Positions 12,867 to 26,100 of a DNA stretch of 64,000 nt are shown one piece after another. Each line of letters begins with the position of its first letter. Position 1 is the stretch's first letter. Location: assembly GCA_013397845.1 (NCBI GenBank), contig VZTG01003212.1, positions 435,497 through 499,496 on the forward strand. Reading direction: 5' to 3'. The notes below the pieces were generated by a model. The model did no database searches. It was not told the origin of the DNA and saw only the letters and a program-made list of their open reading frames with translations. Source of the DNA: Melanocharis versteri (taxonomy: Eukaryota; Chordata; Aves; Passeriformes; Melanocharitidae). A program made the translations under genes and the position numbers.

Positions 12867-14872
12867 AATTGGTCAATTGGTTTTGTTTTTTTCTTTGTCC
12901 TTATGATTCCTCCTTTTCTGTAGAGGAAAAAGAATCTGGAATGTTTTGTGAGTAGTCATGAGCATGAAGCTGATTTTTGCATGTGCCCACAGTTGTGCCC
13001 CTTCACCCTTCTGGGCTGGGATTCATCCCTCTGAGCCCTGTAAGCAGCACAGAAACTTCTGAAAATCCCTGCTGATAGCTCACATGCAGGTGCTGGCTGA
13101 AATGTGTTGCACTGGTATTACAGAGTTTGCAAGCACAAGCGCTTGTAGCTGGATTATACAATCAATCATCTGATCTGCAGCCCAGCTATCAGTCTGCAGA
13201 ATGGAGTAAACAAAAACTTCTTACCTTGCAGAGGTTGAGCTGAACATGCGTCAGTAGATAACTGGCAAACATATGGAGACTGAGGTCAGTTCAGGCCTTG
13301 TCCTGACTGTGCGACAAATCAGTCAGACGAAAGAAGATAAGGGGAAAGATGAAGAAAATGTAAAGAGTAGAAGTTGATGCTTTACAAAGTAAGAGAAGAA
13401 TCCCTGACAGAAGGATGACATTTTAAGTGTGAAAAGCCCTGGCCTATGAAAAGAGAGTGCACAGTTTTCATTTCATGCCCTTTTGCCTGTGCAAGCAGCT
13501 GACATGGTGTTGAAGGGCACAGCCTTTCTCATTCTGCAGTGGGAATGGATGGCTCTGAAATGAAAGTCTAGGTCTGTGCAGAGGGTTTGTAAAAAACTTG
13601 CTTCAGTCAGCAATGACCAACTCACTCCAGTCATAGTACAAAATCCTGAGACTCAATTTTTATTCTAGCATTTAAGAAAACCAGTATGCAGAGCAAGTAG
13701 GATTTTTTACATAAAAACTGAGGGGTAACTTCAAGGTTGCATCTTTTGCATCAAGGTAAATCACACAGGTTCCAGTGTGGTGGAAGTGTATGTGGTTAAT
13801 ACACACAGCATGTGCCCAGAGGGCCAAGTACAGTTGGAGTGACAAAAAAGTTACGTTGACAGAGGATATTTCAAAAAATAGATTTCCAGATAGTAATAAG
13901 TACATTTAGCTGCAATTGTTCTCTAGTGACTAAAATAAATACCTAAGAATAAATGTCTATAAATAACTATTTGGCTTAGCGCCAAATTTCTCTGCTGTTT
14001 ATGGAAAAGCAGATTAAAAAAAGAGCAGTTGCTGTGACTTTTCCAGTGTATGACCTGTTTTGACCCTTACTCTAGCACTGTGAAATGTGGCTGAAAACTG
14101 TCAGCCACAAGTCCCATGCCATCAGAGAACTGTGCAAGGGACATTTAGAGGAAACTGGGCATACCAGTTTTGAGATACGAGTTTGAACTTATAAAGGAAT
14201 AATGTTGCACAACTTTTCTTCTTAAATAGCATCACTAGAATGTGTGACCTTGAGTAGTTTTTGTGAAGTCTGTAGTAAATACTCTTGGTTTGTATTTATT
14301 TTTGAGATATTATACATTTTTGTTGTTGTTGGAAAGCAGAAGGGCCCTTTTGCTTCTCCCAAATTGTGCTGAGGTGCTACGAATAACAGCAAATATGCAA
14401 GCTGATAACAGCAATAAATTTCTCCATCTTGTAGTGTCCTCCTACTGAAGGTGATGTCCAGCTGGACACTGATAGTGTCTCACACTTGGCATAGAGTTAT
14501 GGTCTCATAGAGGCCCAGCCACTACCTGTCCTTCTTGGAATATATATATTTTGTTTAAACTTGGTATCAATCACAATTCTTTACATCAAATTTCAGTACT
14601 ACTTATGCTGGTTTCATTAGTGATGCCAAAACTTGAAGGCACGAGACCCTGACAACTGTGTTTACTTTCAAAAAATACAATTCACCTTTTTCTGTCTAGA
14701 ATTACTCTGCTCCTCTCTAACTCCTGGTAGCACCATTAGGATATTTTGCTGTCTGGCATTGCCTTGAGAATTTTGATTTAGAATCATGTTTGTATAGTTC
14801 AATGCTAGACCTTGTAAGTTCATTCATGACTTGAATTTTCCTTTTTTGATTGCCAGGATTATGGGTATAGAA

Positions 14873-14992
14873 AAACAGAATCATAGAATCGTTTAGGCTG
14901 GAAAAGACCTTTGAGATCATCCAGTCCAGCCATTAACCCAGCGCTGCCAAGTCCACCACTAAACCATGTCCCTCAGCACCACATCTGCTAGA
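14873..14992 (-). mobile_element. CR1 LINE 3' end fragment (minus strand)
   Basis: The plus strand reads CAGAATCATAGAATCG, then GGCTGGAAAAGACCTTTGAG, then GATCATCCAGTCCAGCC. This is the reverse complement of the standard CR1 3' end, which finishes with ATTCTATGA-like repeats. The element is 5'-truncated, as most CR1 copies are; similarity fades after about 14992, though a weak continuation is possible. Confidence 0.9.
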
Positions 14993-15934
14993 TCATTTTT
15001 CAACCATTTGTTTTCACACTCTGCAGACAATGGAGCACTAAATTAACATCATTGCCCTGTGTCACACTTGATGTCCCCTAGTTCTTACATGCATGTGTAT
15101 TTTCAGCTTCCATTAATAGTGGTGTAGAAATTGCTTCTTTTTCTTGCAAACAGTTTAAAAAACCACATATTTTATCTTGCTGTATTTCTATTAATTTCTT
15201 TTATAAACTTTATAAAATAGTTTCTTCATATTGCAAACTACTTCTATTCTGTCTTTGATAAAGTACCTTTCCATACAAAGCTGGGAATGTGAACTGCATT
15301 AAAAATGCCTTTATGAGCAAGTCATTCTGCCTCCTGACAATCTTACTATGGTTTTATTAAAAATTGTTTTTACTTGTACAGGAGCCATTTTACTGTTCAT
15401 TAGTCCCAAAGAGTGGACCATAAATATATGGCTTTAAAGGTATTTATTCCTCAGCTGTTGTTTTTTTTTTCTGCTGTTAGCCCTCACTTGCTCCAGAATG
15501 TTACAGCTTTCTGTGGCTCTCCAACAAGCTGCACCATCACTGTTGGGCAGATAATTTCCTTTGGGCGTGCCCACAATTGCAGTAAAAATGAGAGATAGGA
15601 AAGTGGTAATGTTGCTACTGTAGGTTCAGCCTCCTTAATCTTAGCTGTTTGACCTGTTTCAGCTAAAATTGCTCCAGAGATTCCCCGCCACTCCTCCCAC
15701 AGCAACCTGCTTGGAGCTCAGGGAGTGCAGCTTTGTTACATGCAATTTTTGGAAAATGCCGTCTTTCCTATCCCATAATGTGAATGGATCGGTTTATCTT
15801 TGATTCACGACATTCATTCCTTCGCTCAGACTTGCACTGGTTTTTTTTACTTTGTTTTCCTTCTGCAGACGGTTCTATTTCTCAGAAGATAAATATTCGA
15901 CCCTTGGTGGCCTAATGTTTCCCTTTGCCCTCTT

Positions 15935-16010
15935 GGGGGGTTTTAGTGGTGGTGTGGTGGGTGTTTGTTGTTGGTTGGTTTGTTGTTTGGTTTGTTGTTT
16001 TTTGGGGGGG
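15935..16010 (+). repeat. G/T-rich low-complexity tract
   Basis: Starts with six Gs, continues as GGTGGTGTGG, GGTTGGTTTG and TTGTTTGG units and ends with a run of seven Gs. Almost free of A and C across about 75 bases. Confidence 0.85.
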
Positions 16011-16329
16011 TTTTTTCATATTTCTTTTTAAAGCAACTTTTAGGCATTCCCCAGAGAGACAGTATGCAAGGTGGTACAATCAGTACCTAGGCCTTTCATT
16101 TCACGGAAATGCCTACAGGTTGCACACACAGAGTTTCTGACCCATTTTGTTTAGTGCTACATCTATGAACATGGGCAGTAAAGCAGCCCTCGAAACTTGG
16201 AGATGTTTAACTTTTCTTAAATAATCTCTACAGCTACCAGATGACTTATTAAAATAATCATAATGGCCTGTTATTTTTCATATTTTAATTCTGGGGTTTT
16301 TTTTAGCTTTTAGAAGCAAGATTTACAAT

Positions 16330-16349
16330 TTGTTGTTGTTGTTGTTGTT
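16330..16349. repeat. (GTT)n microsatellite
   Basis: About six GTT units in AT-rich sequence. Confidence 0.9.
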
Positions 16350-18494
16350 AATATCAACATTTTTTAACCTGAATACAAAAAATATGGGAGCCCTCTGGTG
16401 GGCTGTCCAACCTCTACGTATGTCTCTGTAAATAACAGCATAAAAAACGACGTTGGTTATCAATCCACCACCAAAGTGAGAACAGCCCTCAGTGCATGCT
16501 TTTTTTCACACTTAGTTGGTTGCCTGTTGGTTGCACTTTTGGTAATAATTTTCACTGCTTTTTGAATTTGCTCCCTATTTTCTAAAATGAATTCAAACTG
16601 AATAGAAACTGTGAAACCCTTCCCCCCCGTGCATCACCTGTTCGCAATGTCGTTCACATTAATCACCGGTTTGTATGTGCATATGAACAAGGTTTGGGGA
16701 GGAGAAACCCATCCATGTAAATTATGAATCCCACCACAGAAGGTCATTCCAGCTTGTTGGAGGGACATAACCACAGCCCAAGCCCTGTTCTTTGCTGGCA
16801 GAGATCAGTACATAACACAGCCCTCTCTAGTTTCATTTATTATTTTGTTTTCCTATAAGGCCTCAGGCCATGCTCCAAGGGCTACTCTGTTTGAAGATTC
16901 CAGAAAAATCAAGGAAAAGAAAGAACACTTGTATTTAACATAAAAAATAAAGGGATTCAGCTTGATTATTGTTTTGTATGCTTGGAAAGACTAACAGTTT
17001 TGAGAAATTAGAAAGTTATTTACAATACAGACAGGGCAATTATGCTCTCTTTTTCCCTTGGGTTCTCTTGGATTCACAATGTACATACATGGTTTCATTA
17101 GCTGGAGAAAAAGAAATCAAATGCCTCTGGAACTGATTACATAAAAGCAAAACAGCTCTTCCTGTCTTTATGTGTAAGGGGTGGTTTTGAGGAAAAAATC
17201 CTTTTTTTTTTTACAAAGGTTTAGAAGAAATTAAATTCTTTCTCATCCTTTTTTTTTCATTCTATTTCAGTGGCAAAATGGGGGGAATGAAAGAGACAGG
17301 ATGGAAATACAAACATTGTATGAAATAAACTGAAATGTCAGTGTACTCTTTTTTTAGATGGCAGAACAAATATCAGTCTACTCATATATACACTTTTTGA
17401 AGAAAAAAGTTCGATTTTAATTTATCTTGGGCTTTTTAAGTATAAGCGCTTAAATTATTTTTCAACACTTTTATTTTTATTGTCTTTTAATAATGCAATT
17501 TTATTGCTGCTTGAAGTAGAAGTCTTTTTGCCTTCCTATGTAGTATAAAACCTCAGGCTTCCCCCTATTCCCTGAAACGATGGTGAGCTGTATCACTACA
17601 GCAATGTTGCATGGCCTGTCTGAAGTCAGGCTGGAAAGGTCTCCTTCATCAGAAGGTTGAATCATCTGTTCAGATTCTGGTGCCTGTTCTTATCTGCAAC
17701 ATAGTTCAACCTGATCAATCCCTGTAAGTCACTAAAGAGTTGTCTACTTTCTGAAAGGAATGAGAGCAGAGATTAAAACCTTATGAAATACTCCAGTGTA
17801 CATACTGAAAAACAGTAACTCTTTCACATTGACTCTTTATGAATGTTGTATTACTTGACACGGCCAAAGCCTCAGGGTGCCTTGGCTTCTACTCTTTCTT
17901 AATGTTTAATAAAAGCACTTTTTCTGAAATAAGAGCAACTGCAGTAGGAGCTGCTATGGAACAGCCATTCCAGCTTGCTTCTCCATGTAGACAAGCACTT
18001 ACATTGTACTTGCCATCCTTGTTGGACCAATACAAAGCTCTTTTTCTTATAAAATTGGCAACCAAACATTTGGAAAAAATTTAGCCTAATTATGCCAATT
18101 CAAAATCTTTCTAATGACTGTGGTATTTATAACAGTAGCATAAGGGGATGAGACTTTATCCTTCTACTTCTATAGTAAGGTAGAGCACCTCACAAAAATT
18201 AGGAATTTGGTTGTATACCAATAGAAATAGCCAATTCCGTTGCTCCTTAGCTGCTGTCCAAGCTCCAACTAAATATAACAGTAGAGTATTTAGAGAAAAA
18301 AAGATATTTTCAATTGAATAAAATGACTATTATTCAAATTGAAAATGCAATGAACAGACAAATCCAATCATACCACTTATGACTTATGCATAGTGGCTGG
18401 CAGTGTTATTACATTAGTCTAATAGAGCTGACTGCTGAAAAATGTAATGAATTTCTGGGAATGTGCACTTCCTAGGCATGATTTAAATTGGCAT

Positions 18495-18515
18495 TGTGTG
18501 TGTGTGTGTGTGTGT
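18495..18515. repeat. (TG)n microsatellite
   Basis: About ten uninterrupted TG units, followed shortly by an A run at 18526-18538. Confidence 0.95.
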
Positions 18516-20170
18516 AATTTCATGCAAAAAAAAAAAAATCCTGAATGCTTCTTCATGTAATTTAAATTATACTTGACTGTGCTGCTGGAAATTAGTTTAT
18601 TCTTTCCTGTGGTCCTTCCAGCTCCTCCTGACTCTGCTGTGGTGGTGAATAATGTGTTGGGAAAGATCAAAAAACATTGATCATAAGATGACTAGAAAGC
18701 CTCATGGTGGAACTACAATCATGAAGTGAAATTCGGTTCTGTGGTTAGCAATTATAGAAGTTTCAGCAAAATTCCAGAAGAAAATTTTTAAAAGTTGGTG
18801 ATAGAAAGTTAGTGTATTTGGGGTTTGTTTTGTTCTCTTTTGATTTACATTGACGTAATGTCAGAGGCATTTTTCTTTAGAATGACCAGGAATTTGAGGT
18901 TCTTGAGTGCAAAATAGCATTATGCAAGAAGCTTGCAAAATTGTAGTATTTATTTGTGTAACACTCCAGTTTTCAGAAGTCAAATAGGCAGAGCACTTAA
19001 AAGGAGTAGATAGAGTACAATTCATATTGTTATTTGTAGCACAGGTTTCTGAGGCCTTTCAAATAGTTGCAAAAAAACCATTCCAAACATGAAAAGAGCT
19101 TTAGAAGTGTTGAAATTATTTCCTGAGTTTACAAGAGAGCCTAAAACAATAGCCGTGAGGTGTGAATAGCTTCCTTCATTTCAGTTAAATGTAATTTGAA
19201 TTAACTTACTTGTATAGGAGTTGTATGGTCCTACTTTGCTCAATCATAGTTCGGTTGATGAGGATGTAGGAAAGATGATTCATGGGCCATATCTGCTTAG
19301 TCATATTTGCACATTTGCAGAACTTCCATTTCACTTTTAAGTTTCTAGCTGAGCTCAGATTCCTCAAACTTCATCCTGCAGTTTTACTGGTAAGTGAAAG
19401 TCGGTTTCATGGGGGATGTGAGGTTTGGCTTTTCTCTAGCTTTAGGAAGTCCTTATGTGTTTTAAGCACGAAGAATTTTTTTTCCTAATCTTTCTACAGA
19501 AGATTAAGTGATCAAGGAAAGATCTTCCCCTACCTTTTCCTTAGTCCTCTCCTATATATCTGGGCGGGGAGAGCAGTGAAATCCTCTGCTGGTATTTGGG
19601 AGCCAGAGTGGGGCTGTTGGCTTGGATTAACACACCAGGCTTTCACCCACATGATGTGGTTACCTGGTACTCCAAGGCCAGCTCCATTGCTGTGCGTAAC
19701 CGACAAATATGAAATGATGTTAAGAAAAGGATGAAGCAACAATGCCAAAAGTATTAAAAACATTTTTAAACAACTAAGTTAATAATATATTGATGTTTTT
19801 ATTACTGTCACTGGCTGTTGCACATGCAGTCTTGAAAAAAGGACAGCAAAATCTGCAATGAGCTTCTATGCATCAGGAGATTATTACTAGTTTTCACAGT
19901 AAAATAATGATTGAAGAGCATAGCTGGCACAAACATAATGGCCATTAGGGAATAAATTTCTGTAAACATTTCCCGAGGGAAGTTTAAGAGAACTCCAGTA
20001 AAACCAAGAAGCAACCACTTTTAAAAACTAGTCACAGGAAATCATAGCTAGTATGGCTGATACTTAGCAGAATACTTGGCCACAGGAAACATATTGGCAC
20101 ATTCATAATTGCCTTAAAATCCAGAGATTTTAATGTATAAAATGCATCGGAAGTTATTTCCAAGGTAATT

Positions 20171-20182
20171 ATACTGCAGTAT
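20171..20182. repeat. 12-bp perfect palindrome
   Basis: ATACTGCAGTAT. Short; no function inferred. Confidence 0.7.
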
Positions 20183-23100
20183 ATTTAAATGCTGCAGCAG
20201 TAGTTTTTGCCCGGAGAGCTTTTCAATCTGGATGAGCATGTTGTTACAGGAGCAGCTTCACCTGCAACTCCTTTTATTTCCTGCAAAACATTATCCAGAG
20301 ACATGCAAAACAGTAAGAAGGCACCCATTTCTTCCAAAAGGCATCAGAATAATCTTCTGACATACACTTTGGTTTTCAGAAGATGATTTTTGGATATGCT
20401 GAAATGCTAAACGCTCTGGTTTTCAGGAGCACTTAATAACCTGAGCAGTTTTGGAAAGTCCAAGCCTGAGGGTTCAGGGGAAGTTTAATATGAAATATGT
20501 ACAAAGCTCAGCCTCTTACTGTGTTCACTAGTATGTAATGCACCAGCAAGACAAAAAATAGATGCCAAAAGAATCAAGGAGCTTTCTTCTTCCATGCCTG
20601 TAGGAGGAATTATTGTGTTCCTGCTGCTGAGTGTTCCTCTAGGCACTGGATTCCCCCTCTTGGAGGTGTCATCAAAGCTATGGTGGTTCTGAAGAGCTGG
20701 TAATTTCTGTTGTTCGGTTGCAAATACATTGTGAGGAGACAGTTCAGGAAAGAGGGAATTATTTATCATAGTAAATATTACTTGTATTAAATTACATATT
20801 TTGCATTTATGTTCTCAGCTAATAAATATTTTCAAATATGTTTTCCTACAGACAATTTGTGGAGAAAACTTCTTTTTATCATTTTTAAATGAGTACTGGG
20901 AGGAATGAGAATTGACTTGAGACTCACTTGAACCCATGATCAAAATTTTTATTAAAGACGAATGGGGTAGTCTATTGTTAGTTACAGTTCTCAAAATCAA
21001 TCTAACTGTTTTCTATATGGTTGCCCTGGAGAAAAAAAAACTAGAATATTTTCTTTTTAACTTTATGGTGTTTTAATTCTAGACTCAGTAAAATTATAGG
21101 AAATTGTATTTATAAGTACCAATTTGCATGCATATGTTTTAGGTTAAATTCTCCAAAAGCACATTTTTTGCTTTTGTTGTAGTCTCACAAACCAGCATCA
21201 ATTTGTGCTCTGCTGTTAAGGGAGAAGATTTGGCTTCAGAATCACTGATAGGTATGAATTTACTTCTTTCTGCTTTCTCAGGTATAGAGCAATAAATCTT
21301 TTCTGAGTATCAACCAACCCTGTACTTGTCCAGAAATGCTATGTGTTTAAACAAGGGTCCTATACTCTTTACATTTTCCAATTTGAGAAAGCAGAAAAAA
21401 TACATTAGAATTAAACTGGGCTTTTTGAGGCAGCAAGTTTATGCTACCCTTATTCTTGCTCTTCCTGATCGTAAGATTTATGGAGTTGCAACTTACTCCC
21501 TCAGCATTCTCACTGGATTTGAAATAGTTTTAACTATTGGTAGTTGGATTGCTGTTTTAAGTCTTATAAGTAATTCATTGCCTGTTAATGCTCTCCTGCA
21601 TAGAGCTTTAATTTTTTGTCATAAAATTTATCATCCAGCAGCACCTTTTCTATTGGCATTTAATATTATCTAGCTTGCTAATGTGTAGCTTTCAAGATCA
21701 ATGCAGTATTAATATTACCTATTCTACATCTTCCTTGCTATACTTAATCATCTTTAGTGTAGAAGCACTGGAAACTACTAGAAAGATGATTCTTAGCAAA
21801 TGATATTAATATTGATGGTACATAATGAAGTCCCAAAATGTATAAAGGTGGTAGCAGAACTGAGTGTCTTTACCACACTTATGAAAAGACAAGTTAAGTT
21901 TAACCATTAATACTTTCTCTATTCAATAAAACTTTAAAAATTAAACATACATCTTTCCCATCAGCAGTTTCTGGGTCTTACCAAAGAAGAGAGGTAGAGG
22001 AACTCAGTGCTGCTCTCACAGTGCAATTCGCAGTTTATTAATAAAGTTTATTTCTCTTTTCAGTGTAATTATGGATGCTTCCACAGGTGAAAACTGTGGA
22101 ATCTTTTCTATGACAGTTTATTAAGAACAGAAAGTCAAGCTATTAACCTCTAGAGATCTAGTTTTAGTTACACAGTGTAAGAGTAACTATGATAATTTTG
22201 TAGGGAAAAAACCCAAAACTTAACAACTTCAAGTGCTTTGACCTTTTTATTATTTTACTTTTACTTTGTGGGGGTTTATTTTTATCTTTTTTACTTAGGA
22301 AATGCTTTCTCTCAAAGGTTCGAAAGTACTAAAGTGACACTGTTTCTTTTTCTGTTTGAAAACTCAAAAATGAAAACTTCAGCTTAGTTATCCATGATTG
22401 GCTTAATATCTTGAAAATTCTATTTACAAGATTTTGTTCAATAAGCAAGCAGACTTTTTTTTTTTTAATCCTGCAGGAGGAATGGTAACAGTGCTGATAT
22501 TTAGGGATCTTGACTTTACACAAGTTGCAAGCATTTTATCCAAAAATATGTCTGCTGTTTATATCTGTTACAGTGATGAATAGATTAAAAGATATTTGAA
22601 ATCATTATGGACTTGAAAGCGAAAACAGCAAGAAAAGTGAGGGTAGGCGAGAGGGAGTATGTTGTACTTTTGCTGGGGATGTTTAAAACAGTGCATTGGT
22701 TTTTCTTTCTTTCTGAAGAGACCTTTGAGCCTCATATAAGTTGGAGAGGGTAATCTATTTTACAAGGAGTAGAAACTATCTCTTTGCAGTGGAAGTTTAT
22801 ATTATTGAAGAATTGCTGAGGCAGTCACATGCATATAGGGTTCTCTACTTAGTAGCAGCTACTCTTCCTCCTGTCTTACTCACTAAGCTGAAGGAATAGT
22901 TTGTCATAAAATCAAGAAGACTATCAAAAGAAGTATCACTTAAGTACATCTTGTCTGTATGTTGTCCTTACAGACATTTGACCTATTTTGGTTTGAAGTT
23001 ATTTTCCTTACCATTAGCTATCATGAAAATTTAAAGGAGATGTAGTGGATTAGGTACTGATTATTTTATAATTTTTTTCTGTCGCAGTCTTATTTGCTGT

Positions 23101-26100
23101 TTCGTGGTTGCTGTATGCATGTTCTTGACCTAATGCAAACATGAATTTCTTAATTCTCATTCATTTTGGAGTGTTGATAAATTGTTAATTTAAGTTCATA
23201 TTTTACTTCATAGCAATTTGTTTGCGTCTACAACCTCTTAGCTGGCTGTAGTGAAACCATGCTGACTTGGCCTTGGAAATGGAACGGTCGTTCTCTGCAT
23301 CAGTCCTGTTCTACCCAGCTTGCCTGGCCCATGTGCCAGCTTGACCCTTGGCACTGACCTGCTCTGTTCTTGTGGACAAAGCAGTTTTGTTTTGACCACA
23401 GACACTCTGATGTCCTGCTGATGAATATTTCTCCTTCTATGTCTGTTTTGTCAGCAGTAGAATACCTTACTGTCTTTGTTTTCAGAAGGCTGGAATTTGC
23501 ATTTGGGCTTTTGGACTGACACTTCTCCTTATTTATTGCTTGAAAAATGTTTTTTTTAAATAAAGCTTATAATCCACACTTGTATCCAGCTATGGGTGAC
23601 TGACAATGTTTCCTAATAATACCAAATAACATCACAAGTCATTCAAATCTGAATGCAGGAATTTCTCTATCCTTCTCGTGTACTGACTTGATGTCCTAGG
23701 CTCATCACAGAGTGAGTTATCCCTAAGGATGTCCTTCAGCCTGAAAGAAAACCACTTTTCTTGTGCTCTGTACTTACATACTCACATGTAAGCTGTTCTA
23801 CTGAAACCTGTTCAATATGGGTAGCTGGTAAAAGGCATTTTAATGTGCATGCATACTATATAATTGTACTTTATATTGTGATTGCTATTCCTATAAGGAC
23901 TAGGGGAAAAAATGCACTTTTCTGGTCATCACAACAGGATCAGAGCAGGGATTCTTTCTACATATTTGCTGTTTCAAATGATCAGATTCTGAAGGATCAC
24001 TAAAGGAACTGTATTTCCATTTATATGCTCACAATTACTTTTTGTAGACAAGGCCTCTATTTTTGTGAAGATTATTAGGATAGTAGGATTACTTAGAGTG
24101 AGAGCAAATATTTGATGAATGAGTCCTTTTGAAGTTCAGGAGCAACACACAATAAGATGATGGAAACTTTAAAATGGAATTAAGTTCTTGCAAGAAAACT
24201 CTAAGTTAGCAGATTTTTAAGATGTAAAGTACATACTTGAAATCTAGTTTGTCATCCTAAACTGATGGATTCTTATGCTTTAAAGAACCATTTTCCAGCA
24301 GGGTTAGATGAAGACTTTATTGCTATGGCACTTCAGTGTTCCACAAAGATGTCTGGCATGTGTTGTAGTAAGATGTCACTTTGGTGCACCTCTCTGTCCT
24401 CGGGTCTGAAGTGGGAATAACGCCGTGACAGAGGCATGAAGAGTCTGCTCTTTTGCCTTCTTGTTCATTCAAACTGAAGAAGAAAGCAGGTGCTGAAAGA
24501 CAGTAATTGCTTGTCTTTGTATGGTAATGAGGAGGATTTGTCTGCTTTGATATGTAACCTGACCAGGACAAGAGACTGTGCCAGGCACAGAAAAGGGCTT
24601 GTGCAATACAACCCAAAACATGGCTACTGTGGCTAATTCTGGAGTTTCTGGCCTTGACAGTATCCTTTATTTCAGTTATTTTTATTTATGTATATATGCT
24701 GTTGTTAGCTGGTCAGGCCCTGTGAGTTATGGCAGAATGCCTAGATTTCAGTCCTTTAATGTGGCTAGTTATGTGTCCCCTACAGGCAAATATTCTGAGT
24801 GCTGGTCTCTCCCCAGGATATCCATTTACTCCTTTACTGCATCCTGACTACTTATAATGGCTATCTAAAAGACTATTATTAATGACAGATAGAAATATTT
24901 TGAAAGGAATTTGTCCATAAATATCGTAGTTTGTAGCTTAAGCTTCAGACTTTTTTTTTTTCCGTCTAGGTAACCTTCTTACATCCTTGAAATGTTGAAA
25001 ATTTGGTGTTGTGGTGTCTGACGCAAGATGAATTTTGTTTGCCATCCTCAAATGCTAGAGGCCTGTAGATAGGTATGTAGTGCAGGATGTTCCTTGCTGT
25101 ATGAAAATCTTTGTACCAGAAGGAAATCAGCAGTTCTTAAGAATGATGCTTTTTGTTGCGGCATAGGCATCTCCATCTTTCTTTGCTCTGTTCCTCCTGA
25201 GTGAGGGGAAAGCTGTAAGGTGTTTGCCATTAAAAGTTGAAGGATGAGGGAGAAGGGAGAGAGAAATAAGTAGCATGATCTGGGGTCATTACTGTCTTAT
25301 GAATTTCTTAGCAGTATTTTATTAAATTGCATTAAAATTGCTAGGTGTGCTCTTGTCTGTCATCATTGGACAGATACAAAAACAGGCCGTGGTAAGGCAG
25401 GACAGCTCTTCCCCTAACATGTAGTTAGGAAAAGCCTTTGAAGCTGACTATAGTGCGTGTGGTGATGGTGTTACAGGCACTGCAAGGTTAGAGTTATTTG
25501 AGTTAGAGCAACAACAGAGCTTAGCACTAGAGTTCGGTAGGTGCTGTGTCAAGACCGAGTTCCTTTGAGAGGAAGCCAGTCATGGGCTCATTTCACTTCT
25601 TTTATTTTGCAAAATCAAAACTGTGTCCAAACGGAATTAATTCTATATAGTCTTCAGCTACAGACAATTATAAAAGTTTAAAGACTTCAGTTGTGTGTAT
25701 TATCTGGAACAGAAAGATCGGACCGTAGGAGTCTTTAAGAGTTAGGAAATAATTTTCCCACTGACAAACTATCGTCTGACAATGTACCCCATGGAGCCAT
25801 TTTTCTTTTTTTTTCTATCCGCTATTTGGGCAACTCTTGGATAAAACACTGAGTTAAATGTGTCCATCCATATAGCTTCTGTGTCAGACACAGGTTTTCC
25901 TTACCTTTGTTATGGGCGAAGGCAGTTTTTCTTTGATTCCCTCCCCAAGATATTAACCTCTTGTACCGCTATTATTAGGTACCCCCATTGCCAGCTTTGC
26001 AGATTTGGTTTCTCGCTCACTGTATGAGTCTCTAAGAGACACGTTAGCAGGCTGTAACTTAATTTTCTCGGAATCTTATTGGGATCTAATTTCATGTACT

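Larger units (their letters stand above)
1..14872. other. Intronic unique sequence, left part
   Basis: Nearly 15 kb with no gene recognised. AT-rich, with the compound microsatellite at 1.55 kb, small duplications at 2.0-2.2 kb, a T-rich patch near 7.69 kb and paired hairpins at 12.75 kb. Chance open frames of up to about 105 codons (for example 7104-7421) have no recognisable domain, and none is flanked by convincing splice sites with a protein match. Confidence 0.7.

Noticed and set aside
21326..21673. Plus-strand open frame of 115 codons with hydrophobic stretches
   Set aside because: No recognisable family, no clear start context, no splice-site or promoter support, and AT-rich intronic composition. 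The hydrophobicity follows from T-rich codons.
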